The notes under the pieces were generated by a model that did no database searches, had not been told where the DNA came from, and saw only the letters and a program-made list of their open reading frames with translations. A stretch of 64,000 nt of DNA from Pseudocitrobacter corydidari (GTDB lineage Bacteria > Pseudomonadota > Gammaproteobacteria > Enterobacterales > Enterobacteriaceae): positions 3,262,583 through 3,326,582 of the forward strand of contig NZ_CP087880.1 of assembly GCF_021172065.1 (NCBI RefSeq), read 5' to 3'. Positions 22,891-30,107 of this stretch are shown one piece after another. A program made the position numbers and the translations under genes. Every line of letters begins with the position of its first letter. Position 1 is the stretch's first letter.

Positions 22891-24007
22891 TTTCTGCACT
22901 CCCTTGTTCGGTCATATAGCCTTTGCCTGCGCGAACGGCAGCCAGCGGCACCAGAATTTTGTCGGCCTGAAGCGAAACGTTTTCCGCATCGGTCAGGCTC
23001 ATCGGTTGATCTTTCACGGTGAAAATCGTCAGATCCGCATCCATCCCCGGCGCCAGGCGACCTTTATGGGTCAGACGTAAGCCTTCTGCGGCATGCGAGG
23101 TGACGCAGGCAATGACCTGCGGCAGCGACAGACCGATGGCGAGGAATTTGGACATCACCAGCGCCAGCGAACGTACCGGGCCGTCGATGCGGTTGCGGCA
23201 GTAGATATCGGAACTGATGGTGTGCGGCAGAATGCCCATCGCGATGGCGCGTTTCGCCACCTCAAAGCTGAAGCTGGCGGTACCGTGGCCGACATCCAGA
23301 CGTACGCCACGCTTCAGCGCGCGCGTAATCGAGGCGCGCAGTTCACCTTCCGGCGTCAGGATGCGGTTCGGTTTGCCGTTATAGCAGTGAGTAATGATGT
23401 CGCCGGAACTCAGCAGGTCGGCAATCTCATCCAGATTCGGCGGGTTATTGCCGATATGCACCATCAGCGGCAGGTCGCCGTTGGCTTGCTGCATCGCTTT
23501 CGCATGTTCCAGCGGAGTGATGCCGTTTTCGCCTACCACACTGCTGCTCATCCGCGCCTTCAGGCCGACGATAAAATCGGGGTGGCGTTTTACCGCTTCT
23601 TTCACCGCATCGGCGTCGATATTGGCCATATTGGCCAGCTCGTTCTGGGCAATCAGCCCGACGCGGGAGATATTCAGCAGCGCATAAACGTCGGTCGCCG
23701 CCTGGCGGGTGAGCTCATAGAATTCATCCACGTCATCCGCCCCGGTGCTACCGGCATCGATAACGGTGGTTACGCCGGTGGCGATGCCAACGCTATCGGG
23801 TTCGTCATGATAAATCGGTGATTTCGGGTAGCAGTGAACGTGGGAGTCAATCCAGCCCGCGCTGACGTAGTAGTTGCCGTGCAGGTCGATCGTTTTCTTG
23901 GCGGGTGACGTCAGGTCGCCCAACGCGTGGATTAAGCCATCCTGAATGGCGATATCGGTCAGGGTATCGTCGACGAGGCGCGCACCGCGCAGGAGTAAAT
24001 CAAACAT
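22874..24007 (-). CDS. Amidohydrolase/deacetylase-family metallohydrolase (COG3964 type)
   Basis: A 377-residue amidohydrolase-superfamily protein. Metal ligands are visible: HVH at H56 and H58, a likely bridging lysine K150 in VGLKARMSS, H184 (MVHIGN), H207 (ITHCYNGK) and the catalytic D267 (SSDIYC). Members of this family were long named dihydroorotase, but characterised ones hydrolyse N-acetyl or acetyl-ester substrates. Here, placed before an amino-sugar-acid ammonia-lyase, it most likely removes an N-acyl group. ATG 24007 is preceded by AGGAGAACGAG. First of a three-gene overlapping set with the lyase and aldolase. Confidence 0.85.
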   Translation of the reverse strand: MFDLLLRGARLVDDTLTDIAIQDGLIHALGDLTSPAKKTIDLHGNYYVSAGWIDSHVHCYPKSPIYHDEPDSVGIATGVTTVIDAGSTGADDVDEFYELTRQAATDVYALLNISRVGLIAQNELANMANIDADAVKEAVKRHPDFIVGLKARMSSSVVGENGITPLEHAKAMQQANGDLPLMVHIGNNPPNLDEIADLLSSGDIITHCYNGKPNRILTPEGELRASITRALKRGVRLDVGHGTASFSFEVAKRAIAMGILPHTISSDIYCRNRIDGPVRSLALVMSKFLAIGLSLPQVIACVTSHAAEGLRLTHKGRLAPGMDADLTIFTVKDQPMSLTDAENVSLQADKILVPLAAVRAGKGYMTEQGSAENAFDF

Positions 24008-24054
24008 CTCGTTCTCCTGAAAGAGCGGGCGTTTTCACGCCCACCAGGGTCATT

Positions 24055-24124
24055 GCCGGATGACGGCGTTACCGCCTTATCCGGCCTACCGTTCGTAGGC
24101 CTGATAAGCGAAGCGCCATCAGGC
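24055..24124. repeat. REP/BIME between amidohydrolase and DUF4310 genes
   Basis: Two inverted REP units separate the metabolic genes from the membrane genes of the same strand; they may cause differential mRNA stability within the cluster. Confidence 0.88.
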
Positions 24125-24126
24125 AG

Positions 24127-24771
24127 TTAGCTAATCGCGATTGGGAACAGCGCACCAAACAGCATCGCCCCCAGAATCGCACCGCCGGTAATCGGCTTCT
24201 GCCAGAGGTAGAAAAGCAGCGCGCCAAGCAGGGAACCGATACCGATTGGAATAGAAGCGGTCATCGCGCTGAGAATAATCAACGGGCCGAGGAAGCGGCC
24301 AGAGGCGTTACCTGCCCCCATCATCACGTCGGCCCCGTAGGTCGAGTCGCTCTGATTGATGGTGAACTTACGCGCCAGAATAATGACGTAACCAATCGCC
24401 AGGCCAATCACCAGGCCGGTAATCAGTGAAGCGATAAAGTTGGTCACCGGGAACATGATGCCCGCGCCCAGCAGCAGTGCCGGAACGCCGAGGCCGACGC
24501 CGGTTTGAATCGCGCCGCCGATATCCAGAATCCCCACCAGCGAACCTTCGATGATGCGGGCAAACAGGAAGCTTGCGCCAAACGCCGCTACCGCGCCGTA
24601 AGCGCCGGTATCAATTCCGGCACGCAGCATCGAGACAAACGCTACTTCGTTAAATGCGCCGATGCCGTAGAGGTAGTACATGTGCGTCCCGGCGAACACG
24701 CCGGAAGAGAGCAGGCCAACAAAGATCGGGAACGACCAGTCGGCATACCAAAAACCTTTATTCTGTTCCAT
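24127..24771 (-). CDS. DUF4310-family integral membrane protein
   Basis: A 214-residue hydrophobic protein with about six predicted membrane segments, including FPIFVGLLSSGVFAGTHMYY, GAVAAFGASFLFARI, a glycine-rich GGAIQTGVGLGVPALLLGAG, NFIASLITGLVIGLAIGYVI, and a C-terminal pair ending AMLFGALFPIAIS. I recognise the DUF4310 family, which has no established function. It always keeps company with a DUF4311 membrane protein, and here follows it by 13 bp, suggesting a two-subunit membrane complex. Probably the substrate channel of an uptake system; inference only. Confidence 0.8.
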   Translation of the reverse strand: MEQNKGFWYADWSFPIFVGLLSSGVFAGTHMYYLYGIGAFNEVAFVSMLRAGIDTGAYGAVAAFGASFLFARIIEGSLVGILDIGGAIQTGVGLGVPALLLGAGIMFPVTNFIASLITGLVIGLAIGYVIILARKFTINQSDSTYGADVMMGAGNASGRFLGPLIILSAMTASIPIGIGSLLGALLFYLWQKPITGGAILGAMLFGALFPIAIS

Positions 24772-24784
24772 TTCGAGGCTCCCG

Positions 24785-25561
24785 TTATTTGCCGCTGAGC
24801 GAGCTGTGGATCAGATCGAGCCAGTTCGGCACGGTCAGGTGGAAGGATTCGATCATCTTCATGTCGAAGCCGCGGAAGAAGGCGCTCAGGACAAACAGCA
24901 CCACGATGGCGCTCATCATCACTTTGGTGATACGGTTCCAGCCGCTCTCTTCAACGCCTTTACCAATCAGGATACCCAGCACCAGACCCGGTACGGCGTT
25001 CCCCATGATCATCTGCGCCGCGCCGCCAAAGACGGTGGCCCAGAAGCCCGATTTCTTGCCCGCGTCAATCGCCGCCAGCCAGAAGATAACCGGCATCACC
25101 GTGTTCACCAGCAGGTTCGCTGCCGGAACCAGTACCTTAACGGCGGTCACCTGAAGTGATTCCGGTACTGAGGAGGCGGTTAAGTTGAGGAAGGTGACGA
25201 CCAGCATGCCGATCACGCCGCAGGCAATCGCCATTTTCTTCGGATCGTGCAGCGTCTCGCCGACGTTACGGTTTTTGATCATCAGCGCCGCCGCGCCCCA
25301 GTTCGGGATGATGCGGTGGTCAACGTCCTGGGTAAATGAACCTGCTGCAACGGAAGAAGCCCAGGCGTTAAAGAAGAAGCCAAGGCCAAAGGAGAAGTGG
25401 GACGCCGGGTCGCCTTCACAGGAGTTCAACTCCCCCAACGTACGAAACGCGCCCATACCTTGCGTGGTAGGCGCATGGAACATGCGTGCAGCACCGGCCC
25501 CTACACCGACGCCGACCAGGCCGCCGATAATGAGCGATTTTATTAATATAATTAAGAACAT
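24785..25561 (-). CDS. DUF4311-family integral membrane protein
   Basis: A 258-residue protein with an N-terminal hydrophobic, glycine-rich segment (LIIGGLVGVGVGAGAARM), a long polar region (about 27-110, with GELNSCEGDPASHFSFGLGFFFN) and about five further membrane segments such as CGVIGMLVVTFLNLTA, NTVMPVIFWLAAIDAG and MIMGNAVPGLVLGILIG. Assigned to DUF4311, function unknown. The conserved acidic/cysteine loop NSCEGDP near residue 48 could be a substrate site. Partner of the DUF4310 protein downstream; two small soluble proteins are encoded just upstream, giving a four-part set. Confidence 0.8.
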   Translation of the reverse strand: MFLIILIKSLIIGGLVGVGVGAGAARMFHAPTTQGMGAFRTLGELNSCEGDPASHFSFGLGFFFNAWASSVAAGSFTQDVDHRIIPNWGAAALMIKNRNVGETLHDPKKMAIACGVIGMLVVTFLNLTASSVPESLQVTAVKVLVPAANLLVNTVMPVIFWLAAIDAGKKSGFWATVFGGAAQMIMGNAVPGLVLGILIGKGVEESGWNRITKVMMSAIVVLFVLSAFFRGFDMKMIESFHLTVPNWLDLIHSSLSGK

Positions 25562-25582
25562 CAGTCTGCCCTTCTGTGTGAT

Positions 25583-25882
25583 TTAGCTCTGCGTGACGAA
25601 ATCCACGTTGTCGAGATTGATGGCGGTCACGTTGACGGTCACATCCAGCTCCACGCTGTAGGTGCGTCGTTCCCGGCGCAAAAAGAAGAATAAGAAGGCT
25701 TCTTTGCGCACCGCTTCATACGCATGAACAACCTGCACATCCTGTGGTTCAATACGCAGTAAGATGTGCGGTGTATCTTTCATCACCGCGGCCTGGACAT
25801 GGTTTAGCGCGTCGGCAAAGGCGCGCGCTTTGGCGTCGCCTTTCCCTTTGACTCTCACCGTTTTGGTGAATTGTTGTTTCAT
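25583..25882 (-). CDS. DUF4312-family small soluble protein
   Basis: A 99-residue protein without membrane segments or signal peptide (FTKTVRVKGKGDAKARAFADALN, LLRIEPQDVQVVHAYE, ERRTYSVELDVTVNVTA). It alternates basic helix and amphipathic strands, and I recognise it only as DUF4312. The ATG at 25882 lies 2 bp after the upstream stop, so translation is probably coupled; an in-frame start at 25909 would overlap the SFCGS gene. A cytoplasmic accessory subunit of the membrane pair is plausible. Confidence 0.78.
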   Translation of the reverse strand: MKQQFTKTVRVKGKGDAKARAFADALNHVQAAVMKDTPHILLRIEPQDVQVVHAYEAVRKEAFLFFFLRRERRTYSVELDVTVNVTAINLDNVDFVTQS

Positions 25883-25884
25883 AC

Positions 25885-26247
25885 TCACGCGCCGTACTTC
25901 TTCTGCCACGCCTGTACCAGACGCTCGCCCAGCTCTTCTTTATCCATAAAACCGAAGCCCAGTACGTTGCAGCCTTCGTTAATCGCGGTAACGCCTTCAT
26001 CAACGGAACGCATACCGTATTTGGCTTTGTAGCCATATTTGGTCTGCGCGGTAATTGCACCCGCACCACCGCTGCCGCAGAAGGAGATGCCAAACGTGGC
26101 GTTTTCCGCTTTCATCATGTCGCCCAGCTTCATATCAGCGGCGACACCCGGTACGACCACGGCACGACCACCGGCTTTCTCAACGCCTGCTGCCACTTTC
26201 TGGCCTTTGCCTAAACGATCGCCAATCACAACGGTAATCTGTTCCAT
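25885..26247 (-). CDS. Glycine-rich SFCGS-family protein, RpiB/LacAB-like
   Basis: A 120-residue soluble protein named after its motif FCGSGGAGA (C57). By eye it follows the sugar-phosphate isomerase RpiB/LacAB pattern: an N-terminal strand with an Asp-Gly loop (VVIGDRLGKG, D10), a helix and strand (VEKAGGRAVVV), the catalytic-cysteine loop, a following AxK...YGMR segment, the strand NVLGFGF (94-100) and a final helix LGERLVQAW. In RpiB the same places read CDHVG, ILICGTGVGIS, NVLAFGS and AKMIVDAW. So it may isomerise or bind a sugar phosphate. ATG 26247 has AAGGAG upstream; a longer frame to 26394 lies within the PRD gene. Confidence 0.78.
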   Translation of the reverse strand: MEQITVVIGDRLGKGQKVAAGVEKAGGRAVVVPGVAADMKLGDMMKAENATFGISFCGSGGAGAITAQTKYGYKAKYGMRSVDEGVTAINEGCNVLGFGFMDKEELGERLVQAWQKKYGA

Positions 26248-26257
26248 GTTTTGCTCC

Positions 26258-26593
26258 TTAAAGGTTTTCTTTTGCGACTTCGAAGTGAACGGAAAGCAGC
26301 CAGGACTCTTCTTCAGGAAGATTGCCAAACTGCGCGACCACTTCGCGGGCAAGTTGCATTGATTCGGGTGAAATTTCGTCGAACAGGCTGGCATCTACCT
26401 CTGGCAGCGGCTCACCGGTCACCGACCGATGCGCCATTGCTCGCAGGTGAGAGGTCAACATCTGTTCCTGTACGTCGTTGGGGATAATGTTGTGGCTGCG
26501 TAACAGGGCGAAAACCTGCTTCAGCATGGTGTCGGCAAGCTGTTCTGTTTGCGCTGCCGGTTCCACATCATTGTTCAATACCGCTGCATTCAT
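26258..26593 (-). CDS. Free-standing PRD-domain protein
   Basis: A 111-residue protein made of a single PTS regulation domain with no DNA- or RNA-binding part. Its expected phosphorylatable histidines are present: H49/H55 in LTSHLRAMAHR and H103 in LLSVHFEVA. It probably senses or buffers PTS phosphorylation for the cluster, perhaps by pairing with the large PRD regulator. ATG 26593 is chosen; a GTG at 26671 would place the start inside the upstream palindrome. First gene of the leftward operon toward the membrane genes. Confidence 0.75.
   Translation of the reverse strand: MNAAVLNNDVEPAAQTEQLADTMLKQVFALLRSHNIIPNDVQEQMLTSHLRAMAHRSVTGEPLPEVDASLFDEISPESMQLAREVVAQFGNLPEEESWLLSVHFEVAKENL
26277..26287. 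repeat. Second copy of the palindrome core
   Basis: ACTTCGAAGTG inside the end of the PRD gene repeats 11 bp of the palindrome at 26665-26684. It may be chance from the codons for HFEV, or an auxiliary operator. Confidence 0.3.
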
Positions 26594-26664
26594 CACTCGT
26601 CTTACCCCGTTAATGGCTCTGGAGTTAAAGTAACGGCGCGGGTTGCAGGTTTGTAGCGAGTTGT

Positions 26665-26684
26665 TTTCCACTTCGAAGTGGAAA
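26665..26684. promoter_or_regulatory. Perfect 20-bp palindrome, probable operator
   Basis: TTTCCACTTCGAAGTGGAAA lies about 75 bp before the PRD gene start, in the leader of the accessory operon. A perfect 20-bp dyad is rarely chance and fits a dimeric DNA-binding protein, most simply the cluster's own HTH-PRD regulator. Confidence 0.65.
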
Positions 26685-26748
26685 GGTGAAGGAGGCCAGT
26701 GATCTGTGCCACAAAATTAGCGGTTTTGACGATTTATCGGCGGAAAAG

Positions 26749-26764
26749 CGTGATATTCATCACG
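26749..26764. promoter_or_regulatory. CRP-like site
   Basis: CGTGA-TATTCA-TCACG has the complete GTGA-N6-TCAC core of the CRP consensus. It lies about 65-85 bp upstream of the 20-bp palindrome, consistent with catabolite-controlled activation of the leftward operon. Confidence 0.6.
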
Positions 26765-26862
26765 TGGATATGCCCTTAAATGCAGATTTGACGGGGGAAA
26801 GCGTATGGAGGATTTGTGCGAAAATGTGAGGTAGATAAGGTTTGCTTATGTGCGGTGAAAGT

Positions 26863-26920
26863 GCCGGATGGCGCTGGCGCTTATCCGGCCTACAGGATAA
26901 GGTGTCGCCGCCATCCGGCG
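26863..26920. repeat. REP/BIME downstream of cybC
   Basis: GCCGGATGGCGCTGGCGCTTATCCGGC and an inverted partner ending CATCCGGC lie between the cybC stop and the accessory operon's control region. Confidence 0.85.
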
Positions 26921-26931
26921 CTCGCTAATAA

Positions 26932-27321
26932 TCAACGAAACTTCTTATGGTTCTCGTTACGCGTGGCTTTAAACTCTTCCGCCGCCGCTTTGGCTTCCTT
27001 CACTTTGCCTTCGTTAGCCAGCTTCAGCGCGCCGTCGATTTGACCGACCAGCACGTCAAAGCCGTGGCGATAATCTTTCATCTCGGCGCTGTCAGCCGCT
27101 TTGCTTTCCAGCTTCGGCGGCGTTTCTTTCTGGGCGTCCAGCGCGGCGGTACGCATTTCGGTGAGCGCCGCTTTCAGCTCGGTCGCATCCGACGTGCTTT
27201 CCACCACTTTGAGGTTTTTCGCCAGCGTTTCCATATCTTCTTCGAGATCGGCGAACGCAGGTGCTGCCGCGCCCAATGCAAGGGAGGATACGGCCAACAT
27301 TGCTAAGAGTTTTTTACGCAT
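26932..27321 (-). CDS. cybC: Cytochrome b562
   Basis: A periplasmic four-helix-bundle haem protein of unknown physiological partner. The 129-residue precursor has a Sec signal peptide (1-24, AFA/DLEED). The mature protein keeps the non-covalent haem ligands: methionine M30 (DLEEDMETL) and histidine H125 in the last helix (NENHKKFR). There is no CXXCH motif, as expected for b562. The full length matches E. coli K-12-type b562, so the gene looks intact. Transcribed with its own start upstream of the accessory cluster and downstream of pmbA. Confidence 0.95.
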   Translation of the reverse strand: MRKKLLAMLAVSSLALGAAAPAFADLEEDMETLAKNLKVVESTSDATELKAALTEMRTAALDAQKETPPKLESKAADSAEMKDYRHGFDVLVGQIDGALKLANEGKVKEAKAAAEEFKATRNENHKKFR

Positions 27322-27386
27322 TGCTCACTTCCTTTTTTATTATTAAGCAATCAGACGCCGCAGGGCGCGTCCGTAAAAACCGGGCG

Positions 27387-28739
27387 TTATTGCCCGGCGA
27401 TTTTCATCTCCGGCAGAAGCACGGAGCCACACTGGATATTGCTGCGCGTTTCAATGTCGTCAGCAATCGTGACGATATTACGCCACATATCTTTCAGATT
27501 TCCTGCGATCGTAATCTCACTGACCGGATACTGGATCTCACCATTTTCAACCCAGAAACCGGATGCACCGCGAGAATAGTCGCCGGTGATGCCGCTGACA
27601 CCTTGTCCCATCAGTTCGGTGACGACAAGACCTGTCCCCATCTCTTTAAGCAACTTTTCAAAACTCAGCCCACGTCCGGCGATGCGCCAGTTGTGAATGC
27701 CGCCCGCGTGACCGGTGCTCTTCAGGCCCAGTTTCCGCGCAGAGTAATTGGTCAGCAGCCACTGCATCAGCACGCCATCTTTGATGATGTCGCGACGCTC
27801 GGTGCGCACGCCTTCGCTATCGAACGGCGTGGAGGCCAGCCCTTTCAACAGGTGTGGATGCTCTTCAATGGTCAGCCACTCCGGCAGGATCTGCTTACCG
27901 AGAGAATCAAGCAGGAAGGTCGATTTGCGATACACCGAACCACCGGCAATCGCGCCAACCAGATGACCAAACAGACCGGTCGCCACTTCGTTGGCAAAAA
28001 TCACCGGTGCCTGCATCGTCGAGAGTTTACGCGGCGATAAACGCGCCAGCGTGCGGCGGGCACACTCTTCGCCGACGAACTCCGGCGTTTGCAGGTCGCC
28101 CAGCGCGCGGCCAATCGTGTAGGCGTAGTCGCGTTCCATATCACCATCGGCTTCCGCGATCACACAGCTGGAGAGCGAGTGGCGCGTCGAGCAGTAACTT
28201 TGCAGCATGCCGTGGCTGTTACCGAATACTTTGATGCCGTAATGGCTGTTAAAGCTGCCGCCTTCGGTATTGGTGATGCGTTTGTCGGCCTTCAGCGACG
28301 CCTGCTCTGCGCGCGCGGCGTATTCAATCGCTTCATCCGGCGTCACTTCCGCCGGGTGGAACAGGTCGAGATCCGGCGCATCGAAGGCCAGCAGATCTTT
28401 TTCTGCGACGCCTGCGCACGGGTCTGGCGAGGTATAACGGGCGATATCCAGCGCCGCCTGGACGGTACGCGCGATGGCGTCCGGGCTGAGATCGGTTGAG
28501 GAGGCGCTGCCTTTACGATTCTGGTGATACACGGTGATGCCAAGCGCACCATCGCTATTAAATTCAACGTTTTCCACTTCACCATAACGGGTGCTGACGC
28601 CAATGCCCGTGGTCTTACTCACCGCGACTTCAGCACCATCTGATTTGCCTGATGCCAGTTCCAGTGCGGTGGAGACAGCTTTTTCCAGCGCAATACGCTG
28701 TTCTGCAACTTGTGTGATTACTTTCATCGCCAATGCCAT
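27387..28739 (-). CDS. pmbA: Metalloprotease-related TldE subunit
   Basis: The 450-residue TldE/PmbA protein forms a heterodimer with TldD that unwinds and degrades peptides, matures microcin B17 and breaks down CcdA. TldD carries the HEXXXH zinc site; PmbA does not, and none is seen here. The protein matches E. coli PmbA throughout ([18 protein letters not shown] near the N-terminus, [17 protein letters not shown] at the end). I take ATG 28739 (MALAMKV), with a second candidate at 28727. A long in-frame extension beyond 28739 overlaps the divergent yjgA gene and is rejected. Confidence 0.96.
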   Translation of the reverse strand: MALAMKVITQVAEQRIALEKAVSTALELASGKSDGAEVAVSKTTGIGVSTRYGEVENVEFNSDGALGITVYHQNRKGSASSTDLSPDAIARTVQAALDIARYTSPDPCAGVAEKDLLAFDAPDLDLFHPAEVTPDEAIEYAARAEQASLKADKRITNTEGGSFNSHYGIKVFGNSHGMLQSYCSTRHSLSSCVIAEADGDMERDYAYTIGRALGDLQTPEFVGEECARRTLARLSPRKLSTMQAPVIFANEVATGLFGHLVGAIAGGSVYRKSTFLLDSLGKQILPEWLTIEEHPHLLKGLASTPFDSEGVRTERRDIIKDGVLMQWLLTNYSARKLGLKSTGHAGGIHNWRIAGRGLSFEKLLKEMGTGLVVTELMGQGVSGITGDYSRGASGFWVENGEIQYPVSEITIAGNLKDMWRNIVTIADDIETRSNIQCGSVLLPEMKIAGQ

Positions 28740-28833
28740 AATGTTAGGTAAAGTTACCTGAAGTCTAACAGAGAACCCTTTCTCAGTGTGCGCCCAAGCT
28801 GTTAGTATTAGCCTCTTTTTTAAGGAGCCTGAA

Positions 28834-29385
28834 ATGACAAAGCAGCCCGAAGACTGGCTCGACGACGTCCCCGGTGATGATATCGAAGACGAAGATGATG
28901 AAATTATCTGGGTCAGCAAGAGTGAAATTAAACGTGACGCCGAAGAGCTGAAGCAGCTTGGCGGTGAGATCGTAGACCTGGGTAAAAACGCGCTGGATAA
29001 AATCCCGCTCGATGATGACCTGCGTGCCGCCATTGAACTGGCGCAGCGCATCAAGAAAGAAGGTCGCCGCCGCCAGATGCAGTTGATTGGTAAAATGTTG
29101 CGTAGCCGCGACGTCGAGCCGATTCGCCAGGCGCTGGATAAGCTGAAGAACCGCCACAACCAGCAGGTTGCCCTGTTCCATAAACTGGAACAGCTGCGCG
29201 ATCGTCTGATTGATAACGGTGATGAAGCGATGGATGAAGTGCTGAATCTGTGGCCGAATGCCGACCGTCAGCAACTGCGTTCACTGATCCGCAACGCGAA
29301 GAAAGAGAAAGAAGGGAATAAGCCGCCGAAGTCTTCGCGTCTGATTTTCCAGTATCTGCGCGAACTGGCAGAGAACGAAGGGTAA
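28834..29385 (+). CDS. yjgA: Ribosome-associated protein DarP (50S assembly)
   Basis: The 183-residue protein (DUF615) aids assembly of the 50S subunit active site. It opens with a strongly acidic segment ([14 protein letters not shown], about 10-25) and continues as basic helices ([28 protein letters not shown]), suiting RNA contact. The start at 28834 has AAGGAG upstream and gives [11 protein letters not shown] as in E. coli; an earlier in-frame ATG at 28786 lacks a ribosome site. Divergent from pmbA with a 95-bp gap. Confidence 0.96.
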   Translation: MTKQPEDWLDDVPGDDIEDEDDEIIWVSKSEIKRDAEELKQLGGEIVDLGKNALDKIPLDDDLRAAIELAQRIKKEGRRRQMQLIGKMLRSRDVEPIRQALDKLKNRHNQQVALFHKLEQLRDRLIDNGDEAMDEVLNLWPNADRQQLRSLIRNAKKEKEGNKPPKSSRLIFQYLRELAENEG

Positions 29386-29428
29386 AGTGCCCTATGCTCT
29401 ATCCGGCCTGCTGGCCGGATATCGCTTT

Positions 29429-29505
29429 GCCTGATGGCGCTTCGCTTATCAGGCCTACGATTCACCGAGTTTGTACGTCGGATAAGCGCAGCGCCATCCG
29501 ACGCG
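29429..29505. repeat. REP/BIME between yjgA and the GNAT gene
   Basis: Inverted REP units (GCCTGATGGCGCTTCGC and GTCGGATAAGCGCAGCG types) follow a short CCGGCC hairpin at 29403-29420, all between convergent genes. Confidence 0.85.
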
Positions 29506-29510
29506 GTTTT

Positions 29511-30032
29511 TCACTGCATCACCACCTGACACAACCCCTCATTAAACCGCTGATACTCCACCGCATCGATCCCCTGCGGGTAACTCAGCACCACCAGTTC
29601 ATGGTCGGCAATTCCCTGATGATAGGTCGGGTGCGTGTGCGCCCACGGGTTGGCGACAAAACCCATTGATTCATAAAACCGTAACCGCCGGTGGGCGATT
29701 TCCGTGGTAAGCGGATCAATTTCCAGCACCGTTAACGGGGCGCGGGTCAGAAGTTCAGCCAGCAAGATTTTACCGTAACCTTTTGAGCGCAATGTACCAT
29801 CGACGGCCAGATGCTCAATGTAAAGCATCTCTCCCAGCCGCCAGCTACCGCTCATCCCCACAAATTGCTCACCGTCGAACCACGCTTCCAGCGTATAGCG
29901 TGGGTCGTTAAGCGCTTGCGCTTTCGCCGCAGGTTCACGCTGCTCGTGCCACGGAAAAGCCTGCGCATAAAGCGCATCCACGCGGGAAAAGAGCGGCGAG
30001 TCAGTTGACGTCAGTCGGTGAGTTGAAAGCAT
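29511..30032 (-). CDS. GNAT-family N-acetyltransferase
   Basis: A 173-residue protein with the GCN5 acetyltransferase fold: strand-turn EMLYIEHLAVDGTLRSKGYGKILLAEL, where RSKGYG (about 83-88) is the acetyl-CoA pyrophosphate loop, then VLEIDPLTTEIAHRRLRFYESMGF, the usual motif B with the YESMGF tail. The acceptor cannot be told from sequence. It is an addition relative to the E. coli yjgA-mpl order and is convergent with yjgA, with the mpl terminator just upstream. Confidence 0.85.
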   Translation of the reverse strand: MLSTHRLTSTDSPLFSRVDALYAQAFPWHEQREPAAKAQALNDPRYTLEAWFDGEQFVGMSGSWRLGEMLYIEHLAVDGTLRSKGYGKILLAELLTRAPLTVLEIDPLTTEIAHRRLRFYESMGFVANPWAHTHPTYHQGIADHELVVLSYPQGIDAVEYQRFNEGLCQVVMQ

Positions 30033-30056
30033 CTGCGCAGTCCATTGAAATCAGGA

Positions 30057-30086
30057 ATAAAAAAGCCAACCGGTTTCCCGATTGGC
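30057..30086 (-). terminator. mpl terminator
   Basis: On the minus strand a stem GCCAATCGG / CCGGTTGGC (one G-U pair, 4-base loop) is followed by TTTTTTATT. It ends mpl transcription before the GNAT gene. Confidence 0.88.
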
Positions 30087-30107
30087 TGAGAGGCAACCTG
30101 AGTGAGG

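Larger units (their letters stand above)
26594..26862. promoter_or_regulatory. Regulatory gap upstream of the accessory operon
   Basis: No gene is seen here. The stretch holds the 20-bp palindrome and a CRP-like site described separately, then AT-rich DNA. I looked for a sigma-54 promoter (GG-N10-GC with TGGCAC) and found only TGGCAC without the -12 element. A possible minus-strand -10 TAATTT lies at 26719-26714 but lacks a clear -35, which suits an activator-dependent promoter. Confidence 0.5.

Noticed and set aside
25885..26247. Reading C57 of the SFCGS protein as an EIIB phosphocysteine
   Set aside because: Surrounding residues fit the RpiB/LacAB catalytic loop better than any EIIB signature; kept only as a remote alternative.
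26594..26862. Sigma-54 promoter or BglG-type RNA antiterminator for the accessory operon
   Set aside because: TGGCAC is present near 26708 on the minus strand, but the -12 GC is misplaced, and no leader terminator overlapping an antiterminator hairpin could be drawn.
28740..29159. 140-codon N-terminal extension of pmbA
   Set aside because: Overlaps the conserved divergent gene yjgA; the E. coli start fits at 28739.
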